This document shows positions 54,743 to 63,515 of a stretch of 64,000 nucleotides of DNA, one piece after another. The notes under the pieces were generated by a model, which saw nothing but the letters and a program-made list of their open reading frames with translations, was not told where the DNA came from and ran no database searches. Numbering within the stretch: position 1 is the stretch's first letter; each line of letters begins with the position of its first letter. A program made the translations under genes and the position numbers. Source of the DNA: CAVSWT01 sp963782985 (GTDB taxonomy: Bacteria > Bacteroidota > Ignavibacteria > Ignavibacteriales > Ignavibacteriaceae); assembly GCA_963782985.1 (NCBI GenBank), contig CAWALU010000006.1, positions 620,001-684,000 of the forward strand. Direction: 5' to 3'.

Positions 54743-56073
54743 ATGAAAGCATCAATTATAATCTCAGTTTTTTTAACATTCATATTATTAACTGGTTGTT
54801 CAAAAGACAACAGTATTTCTTCATCGTCAGATAATAGCAACGGCAGTATTTCATTAAACATTGATAAAGCTAATGCACCCTCTGATGTAGTTGCAGTTAT
54901 CGCTTATTTATTCCGACAAAATTTTAAACCTTTAAGCGGTTATTTAAATTTATTATCCGATTCAACTGCCGACATTTCTTTCGGATCAATCCCGGTTGGA
55001 AAATGGCATTTAAAAGTGGATGCAATTAACGAAGACAGTGTCGTTATATATTCAGGTGAAAGTGATGTTAATGTGGAAGAAAATATACTAACTAAAGTAT
55101 TTTTAACATTGGTACCAACTGGTCACGGAAGAGGAAGCATTTATATCAATGTTACCTGGGGGGAAACAGCAAAAAAATGGGTTGACTATAATAACAATCC
55201 AATTTTAGAGACAACAAACTCCTATTGGGATATTTATGGGCCTAATCAACCTAAATTATTATACGATGAGGGTATATATAAAATGTGGTTTGGAAATTTG
55301 GTTAATGGAGGGGGTTCTTACGTTGGATATGCCATTTCTTATGATGGTAAAACCTGGGAAAGACCGCTCTCTTATCCAGTTTTAGAACCTGGTTCAAATG
55401 GCAAATGGGATTATGGTAGAGCAGGGCGTGGGACCTGTAATAAAGCAAGATAGTCTTTATATTATGTATTATAATGGTTGGGGTGATCAAAATGGTTTGT
55501 GGCAAGTAGGCAGAGCTGTTTCATTTGATGGTATAAAATGGGAAAAATCACCAGCGCCGATTTTGTCTGGAACTTACAACTCTGATGATGCACGGATTGT
55601 AGCTAATTTTATTTTAAAAAAGGATAAAAAATTATACATGTATTACACTTATGGAACAATAAATGGTAGTGGGTATAAAATCGGATTAGCAACTTCTGCG
55701 GATGGAATTAAGTGGGAAAAATATTCTAACAATCCAATTTTGCAAGCATCGGATTCGTGGGAGGGATTAGGAATCGGGAATGTTAGTATAGTTAAAAAAT
55801 AATAATTGTTATTTAATGATATATTCAACTATTTATGGTGATACAATTTCCGCTTTTGGTATGGCTACTTCGAAGGATGGTATTAACTGGGAAAAGAGTA
55901 AAGAAAATCCTTTCTTTACTTCTAATGATTCTTCTATTTTATGGGACTTAGATGAAATTAGATATCCTTATGCTATTGAAGTTAATTCAGAATTAAAAAT
56001 TTATTATAGTGGTTTCAAAAATGTATTATCGGGTGATGAGTACAAAATTGGTTTGGTAAACAGGGTTAATTAG
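54743..56073 (+). pseudogene. Lipoprotein with glycosidase-like propeller repeats, two frameshifts
   Basis: AAGGA precedes ATG 54743. A lipoprotein signal with lipobox LLTGC is followed by a beta-sandwich-like domain (about 25-140). GH32/GH43-type five-bladed propeller repeats follow: KMWFGNLVNGGGSYVGYAIS, DGKTWERPLSYPVLEPG, LYIMYYNGWGDQNGLWQVG, DGIKWEKSPAPILSG and DGINWEKSKENPFF. The frame shifts near 55415-55425 and again in the A6 run 55794-55799 (one A short). Rejoined length is about 443 residues. It may bind or cleave extracellular glycan, and catalytic acids could not be assigned. Confidence 0.75.
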
Positions 56074-56168
56074 TTTAAAAACTATTTAAGATTTTTAAAT
56101 TTCGCATGATTTATAAAAAGTAAATTTATTTTTTCAGCCTCAATTATATTTTATTGGGGCTGGGTAAT

Positions 56169-57452
56169 TTACTCATTTAAAATTTCATTAAATTGTTTTG
56201 CGATATTTTTTCTGTCGTATATTTTAACCTGACTTAAATTTGTATTGAATGTGTTAATCAATTCAAAAAACTCATGGGCATCTTCACTATATTTAAAAAT
56301 CATTCCCGCGTTTGTTTCTTTTAATATTCTTCTCACTTCTTCATTATCATCCCCAAACCCAATAATAGGTTTTCCGGTCTTTAAATATTCAAATAATTTC
56401 CCCGGTACATGGCGCGGTTCTGTAGCACAGACTAATAAATATGAAGCTTTTAATAATTCATCAATCATCTTTTCATAAGGAAGAAATCCTAAATATGAAA
56501 CATGATTATTTAATCCATACTGCTTAATTGAATTCCTAATTTCCGGACTAACAGTTCCAATAAATTTTAGGTTTATTTTTCTACCTTTGTCTATTTCAGA
56601 TTTTATATATTTCCAAAAGTTTTTTGGGTTTTGATAATCAAAAATATTGCCCGCGTGAACGATGATTTCCAAATTATTATTTTTAGTCAGATCATTCTTT
56701 TCACTTGGAATCAAACTGGGGGAACGGCTTTTAAAATTCTCTTCATTATATCCCCAGTACAGCACTTGAGATTTATTTTCAATTTGGGGGTATTTCTTAA
56801 CATAATCAGTTTTCATCGTTTCAGTTATAAAAATTATTTTCCATGCATTGAGTAAAACTTTTTTTTCCAAATGATTATCAATTTTTAAAGTTAACTTGCT
56901 TCGTTTAAGATTTTTATAATAAATAATGTTTGTCCAAGGATCAATAAAAACGGGTATATGAGGGATGTTAAATTTTTTACTTAATTTTTTCGCAATTAAA
57001 TGAGTGGAGTGGGGAGGCCCAATAGATACAATGAAATCTTGTTTATTATTTTTTAGAAATTTCTTTCCACTTTTAACGGCAGAAAAATACCAGCCAATTC
57101 GTGCATCGGGAATGAAGAGATTCATTCTTATCCAAACCGATATGCGGTGCGTAATACTTGTGTTTGTCTCAGAAATAGTTTCAGAAGCAACTAATGGCTC
57201 ATCCTTTTCTTTTCCAATAAATTTTCTGTAGAGATTAAAAGGCTCCCACGCTTTTGTGTTAATGATTTTAGTTTCTGAATTTATTTCATTTGTTAAACTT
57301 TCATCAATATGTGAAAATTTTTCGTCCTTCACTGTTAATACAGAAGGCTGTAAATTAAGCTCGGAAAGATGCTTAATAATATATAAAGGCCAATGAAGTG
57401 AAGCCTTCCCGGAGGGGGGCCAATAATATGTTATGAATAAAATTTTCTTCAT
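56169..57452 (-). CDS. Glycosyltransferase family 4 protein
   Basis: This 427-residue GT-B enzyme begins with MKKILFITYYWPPSGKASLH. The N-terminal domain contains IVSIGPPHSTHLIAKKLSKK and HIPVFIDPWTNIIYYKN. The C-terminal domain holds VPGKLFEYLKTGKPIIGFGD, which contacts the nucleotide sugar. The frame is intact, unlike the plus-strand glycosyltransferases just before it. It is transcribed opposite to the rest of the cluster, 6 bases after a methyltransferase gene, so the pair forms its own unit. Confidence 0.88.
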   Translation of the reverse strand: MKKILFITYYWPPSGKASLHWPLYIIKHLSELNLQPSVLTVKDEKFSHIDESLTNEINSETKIINTKAWEPFNLYRKFIGKEKDEPLVASETISETNTSITHRISVWIRMNLFIPDARIGWYFSAVKSGKKFLKNNKQDFIVSIGPPHSTHLIAKKLSKKFNIPHIPVFIDPWTNIIYYKNLKRSKLTLKIDNHLEKKVLLNAWKIIFITETMKTDYVKKYPQIENKSQVLYWGYNEENFKSRSPSLIPSEKNDLTKNNNLEIIVHAGNIFDYQNPKNFWKYIKSEIDKGRKINLKFIGTVSPEIRNSIKQYGLNNHVSYLGFLPYEKMIDELLKASYLLVCATEPRHVPGKLFEYLKTGKPIIGFGDDNEEVRRILKETNAGMIFKYSEDAHEFFELINTFNTNLSQVKIYDRKNIAKQFNEILNE

Positions 57453-57458
57453 AAAAAA

Positions 57459-58091
57459 TTAAGGTAACTTCTTGCCTAATCCCTGAATGACAGCAGCATT
57501 TCCTTTATGAAATTCACTCTCATTTAAGATTATTTTATGTTTTTTGAGTGTTATAAAAGCAATCTCTTCAAAGTATTTTCGAATCTCCTGTAAGGAATAT
57601 AGCGCATCTACATTTTTTGGTCCTCCTGAATTATTCTTAATTTGTTCTTTCTCAAATACCTCCAAAATTAATTGTCCATTGGGCTTTAAAGAATTTTTTA
57701 CTTTTGAAAAAACATCTGCGCTCAATGTCTGATTTAAATGTAAATAAATAATTACTGCAGCGTCATAATAGTCAGTTTTAGGTTTATATTTTTCCAAATC
57801 ATTAATTTTATAATTAATTTTGACTTCATTTAATTTTGCTAATTTAAGCGCCTTGTTTCTTGCGTTATGGCTGAAATCAACCGCGTCAACATTCCAGCCA
57901 AGCTTAGCAGCGTAAACAGCGTTTCTTCCCTCGCCTTCACCTAAAAATAAAATTTTACCGGGAGTTATTTTCTTCAAAATATATTTTAAAAACTTATTTG
58001 GTTCTGTCCCGTATATAAACTTATCGGATGAATATCTTTCATCCCAAAATCCGGCTCCTAAACTATTACTATTATTTTTCAATAGATGCAT
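57459..58091 (-). CDS. Class I SAM-dependent methyltransferase (TehB-like)
   Basis: This 210-residue methyltransferase has WDERYSSDKFIYGTEPNKFL, ILFLGEGEGRNAVYAAKLGW (motif I), VDAVDFSHNARNKALKLA and YDAAVIIYLHLNQTL. It resembles TehB-type and small thiol/metalloid methyltransferases. The substrate is not predictable. It is intact, and is the first gene of a two-gene minus-strand unit with the GT4 gene. Confidence 0.85.
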   Translation of the reverse strand: MHLLKNNSNSLGAGFWDERYSSDKFIYGTEPNKFLKYILKKITPGKILFLGEGEGRNAVYAAKLGWNVDAVDFSHNARNKALKLAKLNEVKINYKINDLEKYKPKTDYYDAAVIIYLHLNQTLSADVFSKVKNSLKPNGQLILEVFEKEQIKNNSGGPKNVDALYSLQEIRKYFEEIAFITLKKHKIILNESEFHKGNAAVIQGLGKKLP

Positions 58092-58141
58092 TTATTTTTT
58101 TAATTATAAAAATACACAAACAAAAGTAAAATTTCAGAATG

Positions 58142-58180
58142 TAATCTTTTAGAGTAATCCAACTTGGCTTTAAAAGATTA
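58142..58180. promoter_or_regulatory. Perfect 10-base inverted repeat in divergent intergenic region
   Basis: TAATCTTTTA (58142-58151) and TAAAAGATTA (58171-58180) are perfect complements separated by 19 bases. They lie between the divergent methyltransferase (start 58091) and GroES-like (start 58322) genes. The arrangement suits a dimeric regulator binding two turns apart. It is not the CIRCE element (spacing 9, GC-containing arms). No regulator is assigned. Confidence 0.45.
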
Positions 58181-58321
58181 GTTAATTGATTTCCGCGAAG
58201 AAAAATGAAGCAATTTTAGAATTCTGATAAATGAAAAAGAAGAACCAAAATGTACTATTCATTTAATAATTAAATTGTATTTTTGTTTTACTTATTAAAT
58301 ATTATTATAACTCGAAAATAA

Positions 58322-58696
58322 ATGGAATTACAATTGAAAAATATTGACAAGTTCATTGTCGTAGGCGACCGTGTTTTGATTCGCCCCGAAGAACAAACAA
58401 ATAAAACAGACACTGGTTTGTTTTTGCCGCCCGGCGTTGTGGAGAAAGAAAAAATTCAAAGCGGCTATGTTATTAAAGTTGGTCCCGGATATGCAACGGC
58501 TGCAAATGTTGAAGATGAACCCTGGAAAGAATCGAAAGAAACGGTGAAATATATTCCTTTGCAAGCGAAGGCTGGAGACCTTGCAATTTTTTTGCGGAAG
58601 GATTCTTTTGAAATTGAATTTGAAAGAGAAAAATTTTTAATAGTTCCTCATTCATCAATTCTATTGTTTATTAGAAATGATGATTTCTCTTTTTGA
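58322..58696 (+). CDS. GroES-family co-chaperonin-like protein
   Basis: This 124-residue protein has the Cpn10 beta-barrel sequence: VVGDRVLIRPEEQTNKTDTG, then LFLPPGVVEKEKIQSGYVIK and VGPGYA, and later LIVPHSSILL. It is longer than canonical GroES (about 97 residues), with an insertion near 62-80 (EDEPWKESKETVKYIP) in the second half of the domain. No groEL follows, so it is probably an accessory paralogue of unknown partner. Confidence 0.9.
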   Translation: MELQLKNIDKFIVVGDRVLIRPEEQTNKTDTGLFLPPGVVEKEKIQSGYVIKVGPGYATAANVEDEPWKESKETVKYIPLQAKAGDLAIFLRKDSFEIEFEREKFLIVPHSSILLFIRNDDFSF

Positions 58697-58720
58697 ATTT
58701 TTGTAGGGAAAAAGTTGAAA

Positions 58721-58987
58721 TTAAAATAAAGAAAAAATTCGGCTTAGTAAGTAGCCAAAATTAATTTGCTTCTTACCTATGTAGATTGGTTCTTCGTCAA
58801 GGTGAAAATTATCGGGGCTATTCTCGCAAGTTGGATCGCCGTAAATCTTCACTTCATCATACGCGGCAATTAAAAAGTTTTTTAATGTTTCAACGCTGTC
58901 CGTTCTGCTTACAGGTAGGCAATAATCAAGACATTGGTTGTAAAGTTCTTCTTTTGAAATTGGAGTAATATTTTGCATTTCAATCAA
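58721..58987 (-). CDS. Small protein of unknown function
   Basis: This 88-residue soluble protein is acidic and has no signal peptide or membrane helix. Recognisable stretches are ITPISKEELYNQCLDYCLPV and EEPIYIGKKQINFGYLLSRI. Cysteines at about 14, 18 and 54 are present but do not form a known metal motif. No family was recognised. It is convergent with the GroES-like gene and is the last of three small minus-strand genes. Confidence 0.55.
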   Translation of the reverse strand: MIEMQNITPISKEELYNQCLDYCLPVSRTDSVETLKNFLIAAYDEVKIYGDPTCENSPDNFHLDEEPIYIGKKQINFGYLLSRIFSLF

Positions 58988-59036
58988 CTCCTAATTATTT
59001 CCTCTTAATTCTAAATTTGCTAACGCAATTAATTAT

Positions 59037-59225
59037 TTAAAAATTGATAACCGTAATTGTAGTAAGTAAAATTAAAATCGGAAAAAGCAGAAGAGCCAAT
59101 AAAATTTTTTTCCGGTTCCCTTTTGATTTATTTATTTTTTCCTCTTCATATTGAAACCCCAGCCAATCTCCTTTTTCAATTGACCAGTGTTCATTGTTTC
59201 TGTCTATATATCTGACATCGCTCAT
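59037..59225 (-). CDS. Small tail-anchored-like membrane protein
   Basis: This 62-residue protein has a polar acidic N terminus (residues 1-38) and a C-terminal membrane helix (about 41-60, ILLALLLFPILILLTTITVI). That layout resembles tail-anchored membrane proteins. No family was recognised. It lies 34 bases after the 59260-59463 gene on the same strand, suggesting a small operon. Confidence 0.55.
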   Translation of the reverse strand: MSDVRYIDRNNEHWSIEKGDWLGFQYEEEKINKSKGNRKKILLALLLFPILILLTTITVINF

Positions 59226-59259
59226 TTCAAAAATGCTTTCGTTTTATTTGGGTTTACTA

Positions 59260-59463
59260 TTAAACTTGTCTTAGCTTGTAGCCTAATTCGCTAGCTGCCC
59301 TAGACGATTTAATAATTTGCGTATGTTGAATCTCATTTTCATCAAAGCTGCCATAGTGAAAACCGTTTGCATCTTCCCAGCCTTGAGGGGCGGATTTTAA
59401 GAAATACAAGCTGACTGCTCCAACTAAAATCCCAAACAAAATATAAAGTAGAATAAATGACAT
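59260..59463 (-). CDS. Small membrane protein upstream of tail-anchored-like gene
   Basis: The start is ATG 59463, preceded by AAGGAG (59470-59475) at 6 bases; the longer frame to 59520 is rejected. The 67-residue product begins with a membrane helix (MSFILLYILFGILVGAVSLY) followed by a polar tail with WEDANGFHYGSFDENEIQH. No family was recognised. The strong ribosome-binding site argues that the gene is real. Three TTTGAC repeats lie about 130 bases upstream. Confidence 0.6.
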   Translation of the reverse strand: MSFILLYILFGILVGAVSLYFLKSAPQGWEDANGFHYGSFDENEIQHTQIIKSSRAASELGYKLRQV

Positions 59464-59469
59464 TTTTAA

Positions 59470-59475
59470 CTCCTT
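59470..59475 (-). promoter_or_regulatory. Strong Shine-Dalgarno of the 59463 gene
   Basis: AAGGAG on the minus strand, 6 bases before ATG 59463, fixes the start of this small gene and is stronger than most sites in the window. Confidence 0.7.
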
Positions 59476-59593
59476 TTCAATTTTATGGGGTAATTGCAAC
59501 TTATATGCCGATTTGCTCAAATAGTTTAAGTGTTATTCTGTTTTATTTTTGAAGATTATTTTGGCTGGAATTTTTACAAACGACAATTATGAC

Positions 59594-59617
59594 GTCAAAT
59601 TTGTCAAAGGTGTCAAA
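59594..59617 (-). repeat. Triple TTTGAC direct repeat, 9-base period
   Basis: On the minus strand TTTGAC occurs three times with exact 9-base spacing (plus-strand GTCAAA at 59594, 59603 and 59612). The tract lies between the stop of the NtrC-type gene (59625) and the small-gene cluster (start 59463). It looks like a multi-copy regulator site upstream of that cluster. TTGAC could also double as a -35 element. Confidence 0.5.
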
Positions 59618-59624
59618 TAAGGTT

Positions 59625-61016
59625 TTATGTAGAAGGGTTATTTTTCATTTGTTGCAATCTTCTTTGCAAGGTTCTTTCACTTACGCCCAAAATCACTGCT
59701 GCTTTTTGAACGTTTCCGTTTGTAGATGTCATTATTTTTTTAATATGAAATTTTACAACTTCGTCAATAGTATACAATTCATTATTATTTTCTTCTAGGG
59801 AAGCAGAAGTCTCCAAGATATTAATACCCATCAATTTGGAATCTAAATTAATTTTGTCTATAGGTTTTTGATCTTCGCTTTTAGCCACAGCATTTAAAAC
59901 CAAATTTTCTAATTCTCTTACATTTCCGGGGAAGCTGTATTTCTTTAAATTGGTAAGAATATTTTCAGTAAAACCGGGTATATTTTTATGGTAAGTTTTA
60001 TTCCCTATTTCTAGAAAATGCTTCGCCAATAAAACAACATCTTCAGCGCGTTTACGAAGAGGGGGTAATTTTATAAATCCTCTGTTCAATCTATAATAAA
60101 GATCAGCCCTAAACTTTTTATTATTTACATCTTCAACCAGATCTCTATTAGTTGCGGCAATAATTCTAATATCTAACTTAACCGGTTTAGGATTTCCGAT
60201 TTTATAAATCTCGCTGTATTGAATTGCTCTTAATAGCTTACCTTGCAGCTCTATGGGCAGCTCGCCTATCTCATCTAAAAAAATAGTGCCGCCGTTTGCC
60301 TCTTCAAAATATCCTAGCTTTTCATTAAGCGCGCCTGTGAATGAGCCTTTTTTATGTCCGAACAATTCGCTTTCAAAAAGCGAAGATGAAATTGATGCAA
60401 GATTTACAACTACAAATTGTTTGTCTTTGCGAGGTGAAAGCTGATGAATTTTATTCGCTATTAAATCTTTTCCGGTGCCGGTTTCACCCATAACTAAAAC
60501 TGTTTCATTTGTCGGGGCAAAAATTTCCACAAGCTCAAAAACTTTGTACATAACTTGCGAATTAGTAATTATATCTTCAAAGATAGTTTCATTATTTTCG
60601 GGATTAGTAGAAGCCGACCGAAGTGAATCTCTTTCGAGTTCCAACAGTCGTTGTTCCAGCGCTCGTTTTATAGTAAGAAATAATTTATCGGTGTCGGGCG
60701 GTTTTGTAATATAGTAGTAAGCCCCTAATTTTATTGCCTTCAAAGCAGTTTCAACATCATCCATTCCTGTAATCATAATAACGGGAATTTTAGGAAATGA
60801 TTGAGAGACTTCTTCCAACAATTCGAGTCCATCCATTTCCGGCATATTAATATCGCAGAGGATTAAATCAATATCTTTTTCTTTTAAAATTGATAAAACA
60901 TTTCGCGATCTATTTTCCGTTATTACTTCATCGTAACCTTCTTCATGGAGTAGTTCCTTTAAAATCATTAAATAATTTTCTTCGTCGTCCACAATTAATA
61001 TGGAAGTCTTCTTCAT
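59625..61016 (-). CDS. Sigma-54-dependent NtrC-type response regulator
   Basis: This 463-residue protein has three domains. The receiver domain (1-120) has phosphoacceptor D55 in LILCDINMPEMDG. The AAA+ domain (about 145-380) has Walker A GETGTGKD, sigma-54 contact loop GSFTGA (224-229, a variant of GAFTGA) and Walker B GGTIFLDEIGELP. The Fis-type helix-turn-helix is at the C terminus (NGNVQKAAVILGVSERTLQR). It activates transcription by sigma-54 when phosphorylated. No histidine kinase is adjacent, so it is an orphan here. The TTTGAC repeats just beyond its 3' end could be its target or unrelated. Confidence 0.94.
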   Translation of the reverse strand: MKKTSILIVDDEENYLMILKELLHEEGYDEVITENRSRNVLSILKEKDIDLILCDINMPEMDGLELLEEVSQSFPKIPVIMITGMDDVETALKAIKLGAYYYITKPPDTDKLFLTIKRALEQRLLELERDSLRSASTNPENNETIFEDIITNSQVMYKVFELVEIFAPTNETVLVMGETGTGKDLIANKIHQLSPRKDKQFVVVNLASISSSLFESELFGHKKGSFTGALNEKLGYFEEANGGTIFLDEIGELPIELQGKLLRAIQYSEIYKIGNPKPVKLDIRIIAATNRDLVEDVNNKKFRADLYYRLNRGFIKLPPLRKRAEDVVLLAKHFLEIGNKTYHKNIPGFTENILTNLKKYSFPGNVRELENLVLNAVAKSEDQKPIDKINLDSKLMGINILETSASLEENNNELYTIDEVVKFHIKKIMTSTNGNVQKAAVILGVSERTLQRRLQQMKNNPST

Positions 61017-61178
61017 AAATGTAACTCCAAAACAATAACGCGTTTCATAAATCCTAAAAAATTTATTATAAACTTAATCAACTCGCTTAATATATAAAAA
61101 ATGGTTAAGCAAATTTATTGGTATTTTATTATTTTAAGAACAATTAACAAATCAACAATCTAAAATAAGGATTTAATA

Positions 61179-63437
61179 ATGGCTGCAAATATTGAAATGA
61201 TAAAAGAGTATTATTCCGAATATGGAAATAAGATTAGCGAGACCAGAAAAATTTTAAATAGACCTTTAACTTTTGCAGAGAAAATTTTATATGCGCACTT
61301 ATGGGAACCGATTAAAACAGAATATAAAAAAGGAAAAGATTACGCTGATTTATCTCCCGACCGCGTTGCGATGCAAGATGCAACTGCGCAAATGGCTTTG
61401 CTGCAATTTATGTCTGCTAACAAAAAAGAAACAGCCGTTCCTACAACAGTTCATTGCGACCATTTAATTCAAGCGCAGGTTGGCGCAAAAGATGATCTAC
61501 TTCGTGCAACTGAAGAGAATAAAGAAGTTTATGATTTTTTGGAAAGTATATCCCGAAAATATGGAATTGGTTTTTGGAAACCCGGCGCCGGAATTATTCA
61601 TCAAGTTGTTTTAGAAAATTATGCTTTCCCAGGAGGAATGATGATTGGGACTGATTCCCATACGCCTAACGCCGGCGGATTAGGTATGATTGCCATTGGC
61701 GTGGGCGGCGCAGATGCCGTAGATGTCATGGCAGGAATGCCGTGGGAATTAAAATTTCCTAAATTGATTGGCGTTAAGCTTACCGGAAAAATTTCGGGCT
61801 GGGCATCGGCAAAAGATATTATTCTGAAGCTTGCCGGAATACTTACAGTTAAAGGCGGCACCGGAGCTATTGTTGAATATTTTGGCGAGGGGACAACTTC
61901 AATTTCCTGCACTGGAAAAGGAACTATTTGTAATATGGGCGCTGAAATTGGAGCTACAACTTCGCTCTTCCCGTTTGATGAAAAAATGTCTGCATATTTA
62001 AGAATTACGGACCGCGCTGATGTTGCGGCGCTAGCTGAAGGTTTAGCCGATCAGCTTACGGCTGATAAAGATGTGTTTGAAAATCCTGAAAAATATTATG
62101 ACCAAGTAATTGAAATTAATTTAAGCGAGTTAGAACCGCATTTAAACGGACCTTTCAGTCCCGATAAAGCTATCCCAATTTCAAAAATGAAAGAAGCTGT
62201 TAAAGAAAATGATTTCCCTGATGCGATCAGAGTAGCGCTTATTGGAAGCTGTACTAATTCATCTTATGAAGATATTGATCGTTCATCAAATATAGCTAAA
62301 CAAGCGTTGGCAAAAGGATTGAAAGCAAAATCTCAATTCACAATTACGCCCGGCAGCGAGCAAGTGCGCGCCACTATTGAACGCGATGGACAGTTAAAAA
62401 CTTTAAGCGATTTTGGCGGATTGGTTTTGGCGAATGCCTGCGGACCTTGTATTGGAATGTGGAAACGAGTTGATATAAAAGCCGGTGAAAGAAATACAAT
62501 TGTTACTTCCTTCAATAGAAATTTTGCTAAAAGAAATGACGGTAATCCTCAAACATTGGCATTTGTAGCCAGCCCGGAAATTACTACAGCGCTTGCTATT
62601 GCCGGTAGTTTATCTTTTAATCCAATGACTGATGAATTGGAAAATGCAAAAGGTGAAAAGATAAAATTAGATCCTCCAACCGGGGAAGAACTTCCACCTA
62701 CGGGTTTTAAAAAAGGAGAAGAAGGTTTTATAGCTCCCGCAAAAGACGGCTCCAATGTAGAGGTAAAAGTTAAACCTGACAGCGATAGACTTCAATTGTT
62801 AAAACCATTTAAACCATGGGATGGCAATGACATTATTGATCTTCCAGTTTTATTAAAAGCAAAAGGGAAGTGTACAACCGATCATATTTCAATGGCGGGA
62901 CCATGGCTAAAGTACAGAGGACATTTAGATAATATTTCGAATAATATGTTTATTGGCGCGATAAATGAATTTACAAATGACGCCGGCAAAACTAAGAATA
63001 TTTTTACCGGTGAATATAAATCCATTCCCGAAGTTGCAAGAGAATATAAAGCAAACGGAACCGACTGGGTTGTTATCGGCGATGAAAATTACGGCGAAGG
63101 CTCAAGCCGCGAACACGCAGCAATGGAGCCGCGCTTTTTAGGCGGGCGAGCTATTATTGTAAAAAGTTTTGCCAGAATTCACGAGACAAATTTAAAGAAG
63201 CAAGGAATGCTTCCTTTAACTTTTGCAAATCCCGATGATTATAATAAAATAAAAGAAGATGATAAAATTGATTTACATATTTCTTCTATTGAACCAGAAA
63301 AGCAAGTTAAGATGACTATTAAACACAGCAATGGTAATAAAGAAGAAGTCATGTTAAATCATACTTTCAACTCCGCACAAATAAAATGGTTTAAAGCTGG
63401 AAGCGCGCTTAATTTAATTGCTGAAATGAACAAATAA
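61179..63437 (+). CDS. acnA: Aconitate hydratase
   Basis: This 752-residue enzyme converts citrate to isocitrate in the TCA cycle. The [4Fe-4S] ligands are in SCTNSSYEDIDRS and NACGPCIGMW. The swivel domain contains GDENYGEGSSREHAAMEPRF, and GTDSHTPNAGGLG lies in the catalytic core. Length and sequence match the mitochondrial-type AcnA rather than AcnB. AAGGA precedes the ATG by about 8 bases. A strong hairpin terminator follows the stop. It is divergent from the NtrC-type gene. Confidence 0.95.
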   Translation: MAANIEMIKEYYSEYGNKISETRKILNRPLTFAEKILYAHLWEPIKTEYKKGKDYADLSPDRVAMQDATAQMALLQFMSANKKETAVPTTVHCDHLIQAQVGAKDDLLRATEENKEVYDFLESISRKYGIGFWKPGAGIIHQVVLENYAFPGGMMIGTDSHTPNAGGLGMIAIGVGGADAVDVMAGMPWELKFPKLIGVKLTGKISGWASAKDIILKLAGILTVKGGTGAIVEYFGEGTTSISCTGKGTICNMGAEIGATTSLFPFDEKMSAYLRITDRADVAALAEGLADQLTADKDVFENPEKYYDQVIEINLSELEPHLNGPFSPDKAIPISKMKEAVKENDFPDAIRVALIGSCTNSSYEDIDRSSNIAKQALAKGLKAKSQFTITPGSEQVRATIERDGQLKTLSDFGGLVLANACGPCIGMWKRVDIKAGERNTIVTSFNRNFAKRNDGNPQTLAFVASPEITTALAIAGSLSFNPMTDELENAKGEKIKLDPPTGEELPPTGFKKGEEGFIAPAKDGSNVEVKVKPDSDRLQLLKPFKPWDGNDIIDLPVLLKAKGKCTTDHISMAGPWLKYRGHLDNISNNMFIGAINEFTNDAGKTKNIFTGEYKSIPEVAREYKANGTDWVVIGDENYGEGSSREHAAMEPRFLGGRAIIVKSFARIHETNLKKQGMLPLTFANPDDYNKIKEDDKIDLHISSIEPEKQVKMTIKHSNGNKEEVMLNHTFNSAQIKWFKAGSALNLIAEMNK

Positions 63438-63460
63438 AAATTATAATACATTAACCAATA

Positions 63461-63488
63461 AAAAAGCGGTTGTAATAAACCGCTTTTT
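63461..63488. terminator. Bidirectional Rho-independent terminator
   Basis: AAAAAGCGGTT (63461-63471) and AACCGCTTTTT (63478-63488) form a perfect 11-base stem around GTAATA, with A and T runs on each side. It serves both acnA and the convergent partial gene, whose stop is at 63516. Confidence 0.9.
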
Positions 63489-63515
63489 TAATATTAACCT
63501 AATTTTAATATTTAT

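Noticed and set aside
58142..58180. CIRCE element for HrcA control of the GroES-like gene
   Set aside because: The arms are TAATCTTTTA rather than TTAGCACTC and the spacer is 19, not 9.
59560..59585. Sigma-54 promoter (TTGGCTGGAATTTTTAC)
   Set aside because: The -24 half is acceptable but the -12 GC is missing, and it would fire into the antisense of the NtrC-type gene.
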